Positions 23,293-37,100 of a stretch of DNA of 64,000 nucleotides are shown in pieces. Position 1 is the first letter of the stretch. Each line of letters opens with the position of its first letter. Origin of the DNA: Dermacentor variabilis. Taxonomy: Eukaryota > Arthropoda > Arachnida > Ixodida > Ixodidae. The notes under the pieces are model-generated. The model had not been told where the DNA came from and did not search any database. It saw only the letters and a list, made by a program, of their open reading frames with translations. The position numbers were made by a program, and so were the translations under genes. The stretch spans positions 1,054,001 through 1,118,000 of the forward strand of contig NW_027460401.1 in the NCBI RefSeq assembly GCF_050947875.1, read 5' to 3'.

Positions 23293-23307
23293 ACTGCTGC
23301 AGCTTGA
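23020..23307 (+). pseudogene. PLE RT-endonuclease linker fragment
   Basis: A short plus-strand frame that is PLE up to about 23,290 (MHKMSASFNVQVRRLLEAGY, IPYIHSVSHRLQKVASRN) and then runs into satellite (STAAA). It lacks both the RT and the nuclease core. It lies in the inverted half of a rearranged fragment and is not a gene. Confidence 0.75.
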
Positions 23308-23857
23308 ATGTGCCCGTCGCCACGTCTCAACTCGGCTATGCGATGTTTTACGCACGCTCCCCGGGTGTCCTCACTGCTGCTACTTGACCGTACCCGCTGC
23401 CACGTCTCACCTCCGCTATGCGATGTCTGACATACGCTCCCCAAGTGTCCTCACTGCTGCTGCTTGACTGGGCCGGCTGCCACGTCTCACCTCGGCTACA
23501 CGATGGCTGACGCACGCTGCCCATGTGTCCTCACTGCTGCTGCTTGAATATGCGTGCTGCCACGTCTCACTTCGACTACACGATGTGTGACGCACGCTCC
23601 CCGGCTGTCATCACCTCTGCTGCTTAACTGTGCCAGCTGCCATATATCACCTCGACTGCACGATGGCTGACACACGCAGCCCAGGTGCCCTCACTGCTGC
23701 TGCTTAACTTTGCCCGTTGCCATGTCTCACCTCGTTTTTACGATATCTGACGTCGGCACACTAGGTGTCCTCATTGCTGCTGCTTGATGTGCCCGCTCCC
23801 ACGTCTCACGTCTGCCATACGATGTCTTACGCACGCTCCCCAGGTGTCCTCACTGCT
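23293..23857. repeat. 80-bp satellite, block 5
   Basis: About seven satellite units between two PLE fragments. Confidence 0.92.
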
Positions 23858-24042
23858 CATAGTAAAATATTTTTGCGCGCACAATTGACAAGGACACACT
23901 GAAGGGAGAACACACGAGCGCTTACTCACAACTATTTTAATTTCGGAAAGATATAGAACATATATATCCCAGCTATCAGCGCTGAGCATGTGCTGAGCAT
24001 GTCAGCAAAACAGAAACAGATTAAAAACCAGATTAAGAAGGT

Positions 24043-24348
24043 TCAACCAGTAATTAAAAAAGCGAATTCATTTTCAGCGATCATAACCGATGGTTGGCTT
24101 ATACATCTTTCAGCGCACTTTTTTACATGAAAGGCTTCTGTGATTTCACGTGTTAGTTTATTTTTATCTGAAAACAAAATGTCAGTGTTAAAAAATAGCA
24201 GATCACAGTGGCATAGATTGCAGTGGTTTGACAAGTGCGAATGATTTTCTTTACCAAGAGAACGTTCATTATCTTTTAGACGGGTGTTTATGCACCGACC
24301 GGTTTGCCCTATGTACATGTTGCCACAGGTCAATGGAAGCCGGTACAC
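24043..24348 (-). pseudogene. PLE GIY-YIG endonuclease core (fragment)
   Basis: 101 codons with LTCGNMYIGQTGRCINTRL, a His/Cys cluster (HLSNHCNLCHC) and REITEAFH, which carries the likely catalytic Glu. The ATG is internal to the domain and the upstream GIY portion is cut off. It lies 50 bp from the linker/RT frame, with a frame change between them. Diverged from the array copies, so it is a different PLE lineage. Confidence 0.8.
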
Positions 24349-24397
24349 AGCACCTATTCTGCATTTTGTGAATTTTTGATCGTCTTTTAGACCGCAG

Positions 24398-25072
24398 CTA
24401 CATTTTTTTTACCCTATTGTCTAATTTGTTGGAAATAGCTTGGGACAGTTTTTGCACCTTGTTAGGAGTGCTGAAAACTACTTCAACGCCATACCGGCTG
24501 GCAACATTCTTTAGCCCATGGGAAAAATAACGTACGTAAGGTACAACTGCAAGGCGTTTTTTGTTGGTGCTAAGCTTGTTCCTTGAATGTGAGGGTTGTA
24601 CATCCATTACTATTTTTATTACCTTTTCGGCCGCTCTGACTGTAATGTGTTCCGGGAATCCCACCGAAGCTAGTCTTGTTACCTGATCAGCAAAGCTTTC
24701 TTTTAGTCGGTGGCAACAAGATTTTACTAACGCAGCCCGAAAGCAAGACACCGCAATTCCGCTTTTTTCAATCTTCGAATGTCCTGATACGTACTGTAAT
24801 ATGGGCTTTTTTGATCTAGGGCTGTACATCCAGCATGTGTGATTGGGTAACAATCGCAGAGAAAGATCTAGAAACTGTAGTTCATGTTCTTTAGCAATCT
24901 CATGGGTAAATTTAAGGCCTAGGCCACATTCATGGAACACTTCCAGTACATTAACCACCTAATAGCCATATTCATTCACATCAAAATAACCAAAAAATCA
25001 TCCACAAATCGGAAAAATTTTCCCAAGCTTCCTAAAGCACTATGAATACTTTTGTCTACATAAATATTTTAC
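24398..25072 (-). pseudogene. PLE RT C-terminus and linker (fragment)
   Basis: The open part (24,398-24,958) encodes FTHEIAKEHELQFLDLSLRL, the thumb, then the linker (PRSKKPILQYVSGHSKIEKS, YVRYFSHGLKNVASRYGVEV). Upstream to 25,072 the same RT continues in a shifted context with VDKSIHSALGSLGK and motif C FRFVDDF, so the catalytic Asp pair is kept here. The rest of the RT is missing. The uninterrupted linker helps show where the array copies acquired their stop and frameshift. Confidence 0.8.
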
Positions 25073-25125
25073 CAAAAATATTTTACTATGAATTTGTACC
25101 AACTCGCCCAACTATCAGTTCTGCT

Positions 25126-28100
25126 GCAGTCCTCACTGCTGCTGCTGGACTATGCCTGCTGCCACGCCTCGCTTCGGCTATGCTATGTCTCACGCACGCT
25201 CCACAGGTGTCCTCACTGCTGCTGCTTGACTGTGCCCGCTGCCATGTCTCACTTCGACTACACGATGTCTCACACACGCGGTCCAGGTGTCCTCACTGCT
25301 GCAGCTAGAATGTGCCAGCTGCCACGTCTCACTTCGACTACGCGATGTCTGACGTCTGCACCCCAGGTGTCCTCATTGCTGCTGCTTGATGTGCCCGCTC
25401 CCACATCTAACCTCTGTCATACGATGTCTTACGCACGCTGCCCAGGTGTCCCCACTGCTGCTGCTTGACTATGCATGCTGCCATGTCTCGCTTCGACTAC
25501 GCGATGTCTCACGCACGCTCCACAGGTGTCCTCACTGCTGCTGCTTGACTGCGCCCGCTTCCACGTCTCAAATCGACTACACGACGGCTGACGCACGCTG
25601 CCCAGGTGTCCTCACTGCTGCTGCTTGACTGTGCCCGTTGCCACGTCTAACTTCGATTACACGATGTCTGACGCGCGCTCACCGGGTGACCTCACTGATT
25701 CTACTGGACTGTGCCCGCTGCCACGTCTCACCTCGACTACACGAAGTCTGACGCACGGTCCCCAGGTGTCCTCACTCCTGCTGATAGACTGTGCCCGCTG
25801 CCACGTCTAACATCTACTATATGATATCTGACGCACGCTCTCCAGGTGCCCTCACTCTTTGTATTTGACTGTGGCCCCTGCCACGTCTGCATTCCACTAC
25901 ACGATTTCTGACGCACGCTCCCCTGGTGTCCTCACTCATGCTCCATGTCTGGGCCCGCTGCCACGTCTGACTTCTAATAAGCGAAGTCTGACGCATGCAG
26001 CCCAGGTGCCCTCCCTGCTGCCGCTTCACTGTGCCCGCTGCTACGTCTGATTTCAACTACACGATGTCTGACGCAGCTCCCCAGGTGTCCTCAGTACGGC
26101 TGCTTGACTGTGCTCACTGCTACGTCTGACTTCGACTACACGATGTCTGAGCCACGCTCCCCAGCATTCCTCACTCCTGCTGCTTCACTGTGCCCGCTGC
26201 CACGTCTCACATCGACAACACGACGTCTGACGCACGCTACCCCGGTATCCGGACTACCGCTACTTGACTGTGACTACTGCCACCTCTCATTCGACTACAC
26301 GATGTCTTACGCACGCTTCGCAGGTGTCATCACTGCGGCTGCATGACAGTGCCCGCTGCCACGTCTCACCTCGACTACACGATGGCTGACGCAACATCCC
26401 TAGGTGTCGTCACTGCTGATGCTTGACTGTTCCCGATGCCACGTCTCACTTCGACAACACGACGTATGACGCACGCTGCCCAGGTGTCCTCACTGCTGCT
26501 CCTTCACTCTGCCCGCTGCCACGTCTGACCTCGACTACACGATGGCTGACACAACATCCCTAGGTGTCCTCACGGCTGCTGATTGACTGTGCCCGCTGCC
26601 ACGTGGCACTTCGACTACACGATGTCTGACGCACGCTCCCCAGGTGTCTTCACTGGTGCTGCTTGACTGTTCCCGCTGCGACGTCTCACTTTGACTACAC
26701 GATGGCTGACGCACGCTGTCCAGGTGTCCTCACTGCTGCTGCTTCACTATGCCCGCTGCAACGTCTCACTTTGGCTACACGATGTCTGACGCACGCTCCC
26801 CTGGTCTCCTCAGTGCTGCTGCTTGACTGTGCCGGCTGCCACGGCTTACCTCGACTACACGATGCCTGACGCACGCTCCCCAGGTGTCCTCACTGCTGCT
26901 GCTTGACTGTTCCCACTGCGACGTCTCACCTCGACTACACGATGGCTGACGCACGCTGCCCAGGCGTCCTCACGGTTTCTGCTTGATTGTGTCCGCTGCA
27001 AGTATCACTTTGACTACACGATGTCTGACGCACGCTCCCAAGGTGTCCTCACTGCTGCTGCTTGACTGCGCCCGCTGCAACGTCTCATTTCGCCAACACG
27101 ACGTCTGACGCACGCTACCCCGGTGTCCTGACTGCTGCTACTTGACTCTGGCTACTGCCACCTCACATTCGACTACACGACGCCTTACGCACGCTTCGCA
27201 GAATGTCCTCACGGCTGCTGCTTGACAAGGCCCGCTGCCACGTCTCACCTCGACTACATGATGGCTGTGCAACATCCCTAGGTGTCCTCACTGCTGCTGC
27301 TTGTCTGTGCCAGCTGCCACATCTCACCTCGGCTACACGATGTGTGACGAACGTTCCCTGGTGTACTCACTCCTGCTGCTTGAGTGTTCCCGCTGCCACG
27401 TCTCATCTCGACTGCACGATGGCTGACGCACGCATCCCAGCTGTCCTCATTGCTGCGGCTTGACTGTGCCCGCTGCAACGTCTGACTTCGTCTAGACGAT
27501 GTCTAACGCACGCTGTCCAGGTGTCCTCACTGCTGCTACTTGACTGTGCCTACTGCCACCTTTCACTTCGACTACACGATGTCTAACGCACGCTTCGCAG
27601 GTGTCTTCAATGCTGCTACTTGACTTTGCCCGATGCCACGTCTGAATTCCACTACACGATGTCTGCGCACGCTTCCCGGATGTCCTCAATGTTTCTACTT
27701 GACTGTGCCCGCTGCCACGTGTCACTTCGGCTACACGATATCTGACCCACGCTCCCCTGGTGTCCTCACTGGTGCTGCTTGACTGTTCCCGCTGTGACGT
27801 CTCACTTTGACTACACGATGGTTGGCGCACGCTGCCCAGGTGTCCTCAATGCTGCTGCTTCATTGTGCCCGCTGCCACCTCTCACTTCGACAACACGACG
27901 TCTGACGCGCGCTACCCCGGTGTCCTGACTGCTGCTACTTGACTGTGCCTACTGCCACCTCTCACTTCGACTACACGATGTCTCACGCATGCTCCGCAGT
28001 TGTCCTCAGTGCTGCTGCTTGACTGTGCCCGCTGCCACGTCTCACTTCGGCTATACGATGTCTTACTCACGCTCGCCAGGTGTCCTCACTGCTGCTGCTT

Positions 28101-31100
28101 GATTTTGCCAGCTGCCACGTCTGAATTCCACTACACGATGTCTCACGCAGCTCCCCAGGTGTTCTCAGTACAGCTCCTTGACTGTGCTCGCTGCCACATC
28201 TGACTTCGACTACACGATGTCTGACGCACGTTCGCGAGGTGTCCTCGCTGCTGCTTCTTGATTGTGCCCACTGCCACGTCTCACCACGACTACTCGATGG
28301 CTGACGCACGCTGCCCAGGTGCCCTCACTGCTGCTGCTTGACTTTGCCCGTTGCCACGTGTCATCTCGGTTATACGATATCTAACGCATGCTCCCCTGTT
28401 GTCCTCAATGCTGCCGCTTGACTATGCCCACTGCCACGTCTCACCTCGACTGCAGGACTGCTGACGCACGCATCCCTGGTGTCCTCGCTGCTGCTGCTTG
28501 ACTGTGCCCGTTGCCACGTCTCACTTCGACTACACGAAATCTGACGCACGCTGCCCAGGTGTCCTCACTGCTGCGGGTTGACTGTGCCCGCTGCAACGTC
28601 TGACTTCGTCTACACGATGTCTGACGCACGCTGCCCAGGTGTCCTCACTGCTGCTGCTTGATTGTACCGCTGACACGTCTCAACTCGACTACACCATTAC
28701 TGACGCACGATTCGCGAGGTGTCCTGGCTGCTGCTTCTTTATTGTGCCAACTGCCACGTCTCGCCATCACTACTCGATGGCTGATGCACGCTGTCCAGGT
28801 GCCCTCACTGCTGCTGCTTGACTTTGCCCGCTGCCACGTCTCATCTCGGTATTACGATATGTAACGCATGCTCCCCTATTGTCCTCAATGCTGCCACTTG
28901 ACTATGCCCACTGCCACGTCTCACCTCGACTGCGCGACTGCTGACGCACGCATCCCAGGTGTCCTCGCTAGTGCTGCTTGACTGTGCCCGCTGCCACGTC
29001 TCACCTCGACTGCACGATGGATGACACACGCTGCCCAGGTGCCCTCACTGCTGCCCAGGTGCCCTCGCTGCTGCTGCTTAACTGTGCCCGCTGACACGTC
29101 TCACCTCGTTTTTTACGATGTCTTACGCACGCTCCCCAGGTGTCCTCACTGCTGCTGCTTGACTGTGCCTGCTGACACGTCTCGCTTCGACTGCGTGATG
29201 TCTGACGCCCACTCCACAGGTGTCCTCACTGCTGCTGCTTGACTGTGCCCGCTGCCACGTCCCAAATTGACTACACGATCGCTGACGCATGCCGCCCAGG
29301 TGTCCTCACCGTTGCTGCTTGACTGTGCCCGCTGCCACGTCTCACTTCGATTACACGATGTCTGACGCACAGTCACCGGGTGTCCCCACTATTTCTTATT
29401 GTTTGTGCCCGTTGCCATGTCTCACTTCGACTACACGATGTCTCACGCATGGTGCCCAGGTGTCCTCACTCCTTCTGATAGACTGTGCCCGCTGCCATGT
29501 CTGACTTCGACTACGCGATGTCTGACACACGCTTCCCAGGTGTCCTCACTCCTTGTACTTGACTGTGCCCGCTCCCAAGTCTGAATTGCACTACACGAAG
29601 TCTGACGCACGCTCCCCTGGTGTCCGCACTCCTGCTCCTTGACCGTGCCCACTGCCGCTTCTCACCTCGTCTAGACGATGTCTCACGCACGCTGCCCAGC
29701 TGTCCTCACTACTGCTCCTTGACTGTGCCCGCTGCCACGTCTCACCTCGACTACACGATGGCTGACGCAACATCCCTAGGTGTCCTCACTGCAACTGCTT
29801 GAGTGTGCCCGCTGCCACGTCTCACTTCGACTACACGATGTCTTACGCACGCTCCCAAGGTGTCCTCACTGCTGATGCTTGACTGTGCCCGCCGCCACGT
29901 CTCACTTCGACAACACGACGTCTGACGCACGCTACGCTGGTGTCCTGACTGCTGCTACTTGACTCTGCCTACTGCCACCTCTCATTCGACAACACAATGT
30001 GTTACGCACGCTTCGCAGGTGTCCTCACTGCTTCTGCTTGACTAGGCCCGCTGGCACGTCTCACCTCGGTTTTATGATATCTGACGCATGCTCCACTGGT
30101 GTCGTCACTGCTGCGGCTTGACTGTGCCCGCTGCCACGTCTTACTTCGGATACACAATATCTGATGCACACTGCCCAGGTGTCCTCACTACTGCTGCTTG
30201 AATTGCCCGCTGCCACTTCTCAACTCGTCTATACGATGTCTTACGCACGCTCCCCAAGTGTCCTCACTACTGCTACTTGACTGTGCCCGCTGCCACGTCT
30301 CACCTCCGGTATACGATCTCTGACACACGCTCCCCAAGTGTCCTCACTGCTGCTGCTTGACTGTGCCAGCTGCCACGTCTCACTTCGATTACACGATGCC
30401 AGACGCACGCTCACCGATTGTCTTCACTATTTCTACTTGACTGTGCCCGCTATGACGTCTCACTTCGACTACACGATGTCTGACGCACGGTCCCCAGGTG
30501 TCCTCACTCCTGCTGATAGACTGTGCCAGCTGCCACGTCTAACACCTACTACACGATGTCTGACGCACGCTCCCCAGGTGTTTTCTCTGCAGCGATTTGA
30601 CGGCGCCCGCTTCCACGTCCAACTTCGACTACACGATGTTTGACGGAAGCTCCCCATGTGTCCTCACTGCTGCTGCTTGAATGTGCCCGCTGCCACGTCT
30701 CACTTCGACTACACGATGTGTGACGCAGGCTCCCGAGCTGTCATCACCTCTGCTGCTTGACTGTGCCAGCTGCCGTATCTCACCTCGACTCCACGATGGC
30801 TGACACACGCTGCCCAGGTGCCCTCACTCCTGCTGCTTAACATTGACCTTTGCCACGTCTTACCTCGTTTTTACGATATCTGACGTCGGCATCCCTGGTA
30901 TCCTCTTTGCTGCTGCTTGATGTGCACGCTCCCACGTCTCGCGTCTGCCATACGATGTCTTAAACACGCTCATCAGGCGTCCTCACTACTACTGCTTGAC
31001 TGTGCCTGCTGCCACGTCTCAATTCGAATACGCAATGTCGACGCACGCTCCACAGGTTCCCTCACTGCTGCTGCTTGACTGTGCCCGCTTCCACGTCCCC

Positions 31101-34100
31101 AAACCGACTGCACGATGGCTGACGCACGCTGCCCAGGTGTCCTCACTGCTGCTGCTTGATGGTGCCCGCTGCCACGTCTCACTTCGACTACATCATGTAT
31201 GACACACGCTGTCCAGGTGTCCTCACTGCTGCAGCTTGAATGTGCCCGTTGCCACGTGTCACTTCGACTACACGAAATCTGGCACATGCTGCCCAGGTGT
31301 CCTCACTGCTGTGGCTTGAATGTGCCCGCTGCAACGTCTGCATTCGTCTACACGATGTCTGACGCACGCTGTCCAGGTGTCCTCACTGCCGCTGCTTGAC
31401 TGTGCCTGCTGCAACGTCTGGCTTCGTTTACACGATGTCCGACGCACGCTGTCCCAGGCGTCCTCACTGCTGCTGCTTGACTGTGCCCGCTTCCACAACT
31501 CACCTCGACTGTACGATGGCTGTCGCCTGCTGCCCCTCACTGCTGCTGCTTGAATGTGCCTGCTGCCACCTCTCATTCGACTACACAATGGTGTCCTCAC
31601 TGCCTCTGCTACACTAGGCCCGCTGCCACGTCTCACGTCGGTTTTATGATATCTGACACATGCTCCACTGGTGTCCTCACTGCTGCGGCTTGACTGTGCC
31701 CCCTGCCACGTCTCACTTCGGCTACACAATATCTGATGCACACTGCCCAGGTGTCCTCACGGCTGCTGCTTTACTGTGCCTACTGCCACCTCTCAATTCG
31801 AATACACGATGTCTGACGCATGCTCCCCAAGTGTCCTCGCCGCTGGTGCTTGGCTATGCCCGCTTCCACGTCTCACCTCGACTTCACGATATCTGACGCA
31901 CGCTGCCCAGGTGTCCTCACTGCTGCGGTTTGACTGTGCCCGCTGCAACGTCCGACTTCGTCTACACGATGTCTGATGCACGCTGCTCAGGTATCCTCAC
32001 TGCTGCTGCTTGACTGTGCCCGCTGCCACGTCTCACCTCTGCTACACGATGTCTGACGCATGCTCCCCGGCAGCTTTCACCGCTGCTGTTTGACTGTGCC
32101 CGCTTCCACGTCTCACCTCGACTACACGATGTCTCATGCATGCTGCCCATGTGTCCTCAATGTTGCTACTTGACTGTGCCCACTGCCACGTCTCACTTCG
32201 ACTACACGACGTCTGACGCACGCTACCCCGGTGTCCTGACTGATGCTACTTGACGGTGCCCACTGCCACCTCTCACTTCGACTACACGATGCCTCATGCA
32301 AGCTCCCCAGGTGTCCTCACAGCTGCTGCTTGACTGTGCCCGCTGCCACGTCTGAATTCAACTACACGATGTCTGACGTACGCTCCCCTGGTGTCCTCAC
32401 TCCTGCTCCTTGACTGTACCCGCTGCCACGTCTGACTTCCAATACACGAAGTCTGACACACGCTACCCAGGTGTCCTCACTGCTGCCGCTTCACTGTGCC
32501 CGCTGCACGTCTGGCTTAGTCTACACGATGGCTGACGCGCGCTGACCAGGTGTCCTCACTGCTGCTGCTTGAATGTGCCCGCTGCCACGTCCCACTTCGT
32601 CTAGACGACATCTGACGCACGCTACCAAGGTGTCCTCGCTGCTGCTACAAGACTGTGCCAGCTGCCACGTCTCACCTCGGCTGCACGATGTATCATGCAC
32701 GCTGCCCATGTGTCCTCACTGTTGCTGCTTTACTGTGCCCGCTGCGCATCTGACGCATGCTCCACAGGTGCCCTCACTGCTGCGGCTTGACTATGCCTGC
32801 TGCCACGTCTCACTTCGACTACACGATGTCTCACGCATGCTCCCCGGGAGTTCTCACCGCTGCTACTTGACTGCCCGCTGACACGTCTCAACTCCGCTAT
32901 ACGATGTCTGACGCACGCTCCCCAAGTGTCCTCACTGCTGCTGTTAGACTGCGCCAGTTGCCACGTCTCACCTCGACTACACGATGGCTGACACACGCTG
33001 CCCATGTGTCCTCACTTCTGCTGCTTGAATGTGCACGCTCCCACGTCTCACTTCGACTACACGATGTGTGACGCACGCTCCCCTGCTGTCATCAACTCGG
33101 CTTCTTCACTGTGTCAACTGCCATGTCTGCACTGAGTTATAACATGTGTGACGCACGTTCCCAGGTGTCCTCACTTCTGCTGCTTGACTGTGCGCGCTGC
33201 CACGTCTCTCCTCGGCTACGCGATGTCTTACGCTCGCTCTCCGGCAGGTCTCACCGCTGCTGCATGACTGTGCCCGCTGCGGCGTCTCACTTCGACTACA
33301 CGATGTGTATTGCAAGCTCTCCGGCTATCCTCAACTGCTGCTACTTGACTGTGCCGACTGCCACCTCTCACTTCGACTACACGATGTCTCATGCACGCTC
33401 CCCCGGTGTCCTCACTGCTGCTGCTTGACTGTGCCCGCTGCCACGTCTGAATTCAACTACACGATGTCTGACGCACGCTCCTCTGGTGTCCTCACTCCTG
33501 CTCCTTGACTGTGCCCGCTGCCACGTCTGTCTTCCAATACACGAAGTCTGACGCACGCTGCCCCGGTGTCCTCCCTGCTGCCACTTCACTGTGCCCGCTG
33601 CCACTTCTGATTTCAATTACACGATGTCTGACGCAGCTCCCCAGGTGTCCTCATTACGGATGCTTGACAGTGCTCGCTGCCACGTACTTCGACTACACGA
33701 TGTCTGACGCACGCTTCGTAGGTGTCCTCGCTGCTTCTGCTTGATTGTGCCCACTACCACGTCTCACTTTGACTACATGACGTCTGACGCACGCTACCCC
33801 GGTGTCCTGACTGCTGCTACTTGACTGTGCCCACTGCCACCTCTCGCTTCGACTACACGATGTCTCACGCACGCTCCCCAGGTGTCCTCACTGCTGCTGC
33901 TTCACTGTGCCCGCTGCCACGTCTGAATTGTACACGATGTCTGACGCACGCTCCCCTGGTGTCCTCACTCCTGCTCCTTGTCTGTGCCCGCTGCCAGGTC
34001 TGACTTCCAATACACGAAGTCTGACGCACGCTGCAAAGGTGTCCTCCCTGCTGCCGATTCACTGTGCCCGCTGGACGTCTGATTTCTACCACATGATGTC

Positions 34101-37100
34101 TGACGCAGCTTCCCAGGTTTCCTCAGTACGGATGCTTGACTGTGCTCGCTGCGACGTCTTACTTCGACTACACGATGTGTGACGCACGCTTCGCAGGTTT
34201 CGTCGCTGCTGCTTCTTGATTGTGCCCACTGCCACGTCTCACCTCGGCTATACTATGTTTAACGAACGTTCCCAGGTTTCCCCACTGCTGCTGCTTGACT
34301 GTGCCCACTGCCACGTCTCACCTCGACAACTCGATGGCTGACGCACGCTGCCCAGGTGCCCTCACTGCTGCCGCTTTACTGTGCCCGCTGCCACGTCTGA
34401 TTTCAATTACACGATGTCTGACGCAGCTCCCCAGGTGTCCTCAGTACGGATGCTTGACTGCTCGCTGCCACGTCTGACTTCCAATACACGAAGTCTGACG
34501 CACGCTGCAAAGGTGTCCTCCCTCTGCCGCTTCACTGTGCCCGCTGCACGTCTGATTCCTACCACATGATTTCTGACGCAGCTTCCCAGGTGTCCTCAGT
34601 ACGGAGGCTTGACTGTGCTCGCTGCCACGTCTTACGTCGACTACACGATGTCTGACGTACGCTTCGCAGGTGTCCTCGCTGCTGCTGCTTGATTTTGCCC
34701 ACTGCCACGTCTAACCTCGGTTGTACGATATCTGACGCACGCTCCCCCTGTGTCCTCACTGTTGCTGCTTGACTGTGCCCGCTGCCACGTCTCACTTCGA
34801 CTACACGACGTCTGACGCACGCTACCCCGGTGTCCTCATCTGCTGCTACTTGACTGTGCCGACTGCCACCTCTCACTTCGACTACACGATGTCTCATGCA
34901 GGCTCCCCAGGTGTACGCACTGCTGCTGCTTGACTGTGCCCGCTGCCACGTCTGAATTCAACTACACGATGTCTGACGCACGCTCCCCTGGTGTCCTCAA
35001 TCCTGCTCCTTGACTGTGCCCGCTGCCACGTCTGTCTTCCAATACACGAAGTCTGACGCACGCTGCCCCGGTGTCCTCCCTGCTGCCGCTTCACTGTGCC
35101 GCTGCCACTTCTGATTTCAATTACACGATGTCTGACGCAGCTCCCCAGGTGTCCTCATTACGGATGCTTGACAGTGCTCGCTGCCACGTACTTCGACTAC
35201 ACGATGTCTGAGGCACGCTTCGTAGGTGTCCTCGCTGCTTCTGATTGATTGTGCCCACTGCCACGTCTCACTTCGACTACATGACGTCTGACGCACACTA
35301 CCCCGGTGTCCTGACTGCTGCTACTTGACTGTGCCCACTGCCACCTCTCACTTCAACTACACGATGTCTCACGCACGCTCCCCAGGTGTCCTCACTGCTG
35401 CTGCTTGACTGACTGTGCCCGCTGCCACGTCTCACTTCGACTACATGACGTCTGACGCACACTACCCCGGTGTCCTGACTGCTGCTACTTGACTGTGCCC
35501 ACTGCCACCTCTCACTTCAACTACACGATGTCTCACGCACGCTCCCCAGGTGTCCTCACTGCTGCTGCTTGGCTGTGCCTGCTGCCACGTCTCACTTCGA
35601 CTACACGATGTCTCACGCATGCTCCCCGGGAGTTCTCACCGCTGCTACTTGACTCTGCCCGCTGACACGTCTCAACTCCGCTATACGATGTCTGACGCAC
35701 GCTCCCCAAGTGTCCTCACTGCTGCTGTTAGACTGCGCCAGTTGCCACGTCTCACCTCGACTACACGATGGCTGACACACGCTGCCCATGTGTCCTCACT
35801 TCTGCTGCTTGAATGTGCACGCTCCCACGTCTCACTTCGACTACACGATGTGTGACGCACGCTCCCCTGCTGTCATCAACTCGGCTTCTTCACTGTGTCA
35901 ACTGCCATGTCTGCACTGAGTTATAACATGTGTGACGCACGTTCCCAGGTGTCCTCACTTCTGCTGCTTGACTGTGCGCGCTGCCACGTCTCTCCTCGGC
36001 TACGCGATGTCTTACGCTCGCTCTCCGGCAGGTCTCACCGCTGCTGCATGACTGTGCCCGCTGCGGCGTCTCACTTCGACTACACGATGTGTATTGCAAG
36101 CTCTCCGGCTGTCCTCAACTGCTGCTACTTGACTGTGCCGACTGCCACCTCTCACTTCGACTACACGATGTCTCATGCACGCTCCCCCGGTGTCCTCACT
36201 GCTGCTGCTTGACTGTGCCCGCTGCCACGTCTGAATTCAACTACACGATGTCTGACGCACGCTCCTCTGGTGTCCTCACTCCTGCTCCTTGACTGTGCCC
36301 GCTGCCACGTCTGTCTTCCAATACACGAAGTCTGACGCACGCTGCCCCGGTGTCCTCCCTGCTGCCGCTTCACTGTGCCCGCTGCCACTTCTGATTTCAA
36401 TTACACGATGTCTGACGCAGCTCCCCAGGTGTCCTCATTACGGATGCTTGACAGTGCTCGCTGCCACGTACTTCGACTACACGATGTCTGACGCACGCTT
36501 CGTAGGTGTCCTCGCTGCTTCTGCTTGATTGTGCCCACTACCACGTCTCACTTCGACTACATGACGTCTGACGCACGCTACCCCGGTGTCCTGACTGCTG
36601 CTACTTGACTGTGCCCACTGCCACCTCTCGCTTCGACTACACGATGTCTCACGCACGCTCCCCAGGTGTCCTCACTGCTGCTGCTTCACTGTGCCCGCTG
36701 CCACGTCTGAATTGTACACGATGTCTGACGCACGCTCCCCTGGTGTCCTCACTCCTGCTCCTTGTCTGTGCCCGCTGCCAGGTCTGACTTCCAATACACG
36801 AAGTCTGACGCACGCTGCAAAGGTGTCCTCCCTGCTGCCGATTCACTGTGCCCGCTGGACGTCTGATTTCTACCACATGATGTCTGACGCAGCTTCCCAG
36901 GTTTCCTCAGTACGGATGCTTGACTGTGCTCGCTGCGACGTCTTACTTCGACTACACGATGTGTGACGCACGCTTCGCAGGTTTCGTCGCTGCTGCTTCT
37001 TGATTGTGCCCACTGCCACGTCTCACCTCGGCTATACTATGTTTAACGAACGTTCCCAGGTTTCCCCACTGCTGCTGCTTGACTGTGCCCACTGCCACGT

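Larger units (their letters stand above)
23858..25125 (-). mobile_element. Penelope-like element fragment with inverted termini
   Basis: A minus-strand, 5'-truncated PLE: RT C-terminal part with motif C FRFVDDF (around 25,000), linker, and GIY-YIG (24,043-24,348). Its left end (23,858-23,875, CATAGTAAAATATTTTTG) is the exact reverse complement of 25,073-25,090, which lies at its 5' truncation point. About 30 bp (ACCAACTCGCCCAA and following) resembles the same position in the PLE array before satellite resumes. Confidence 0.8.
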
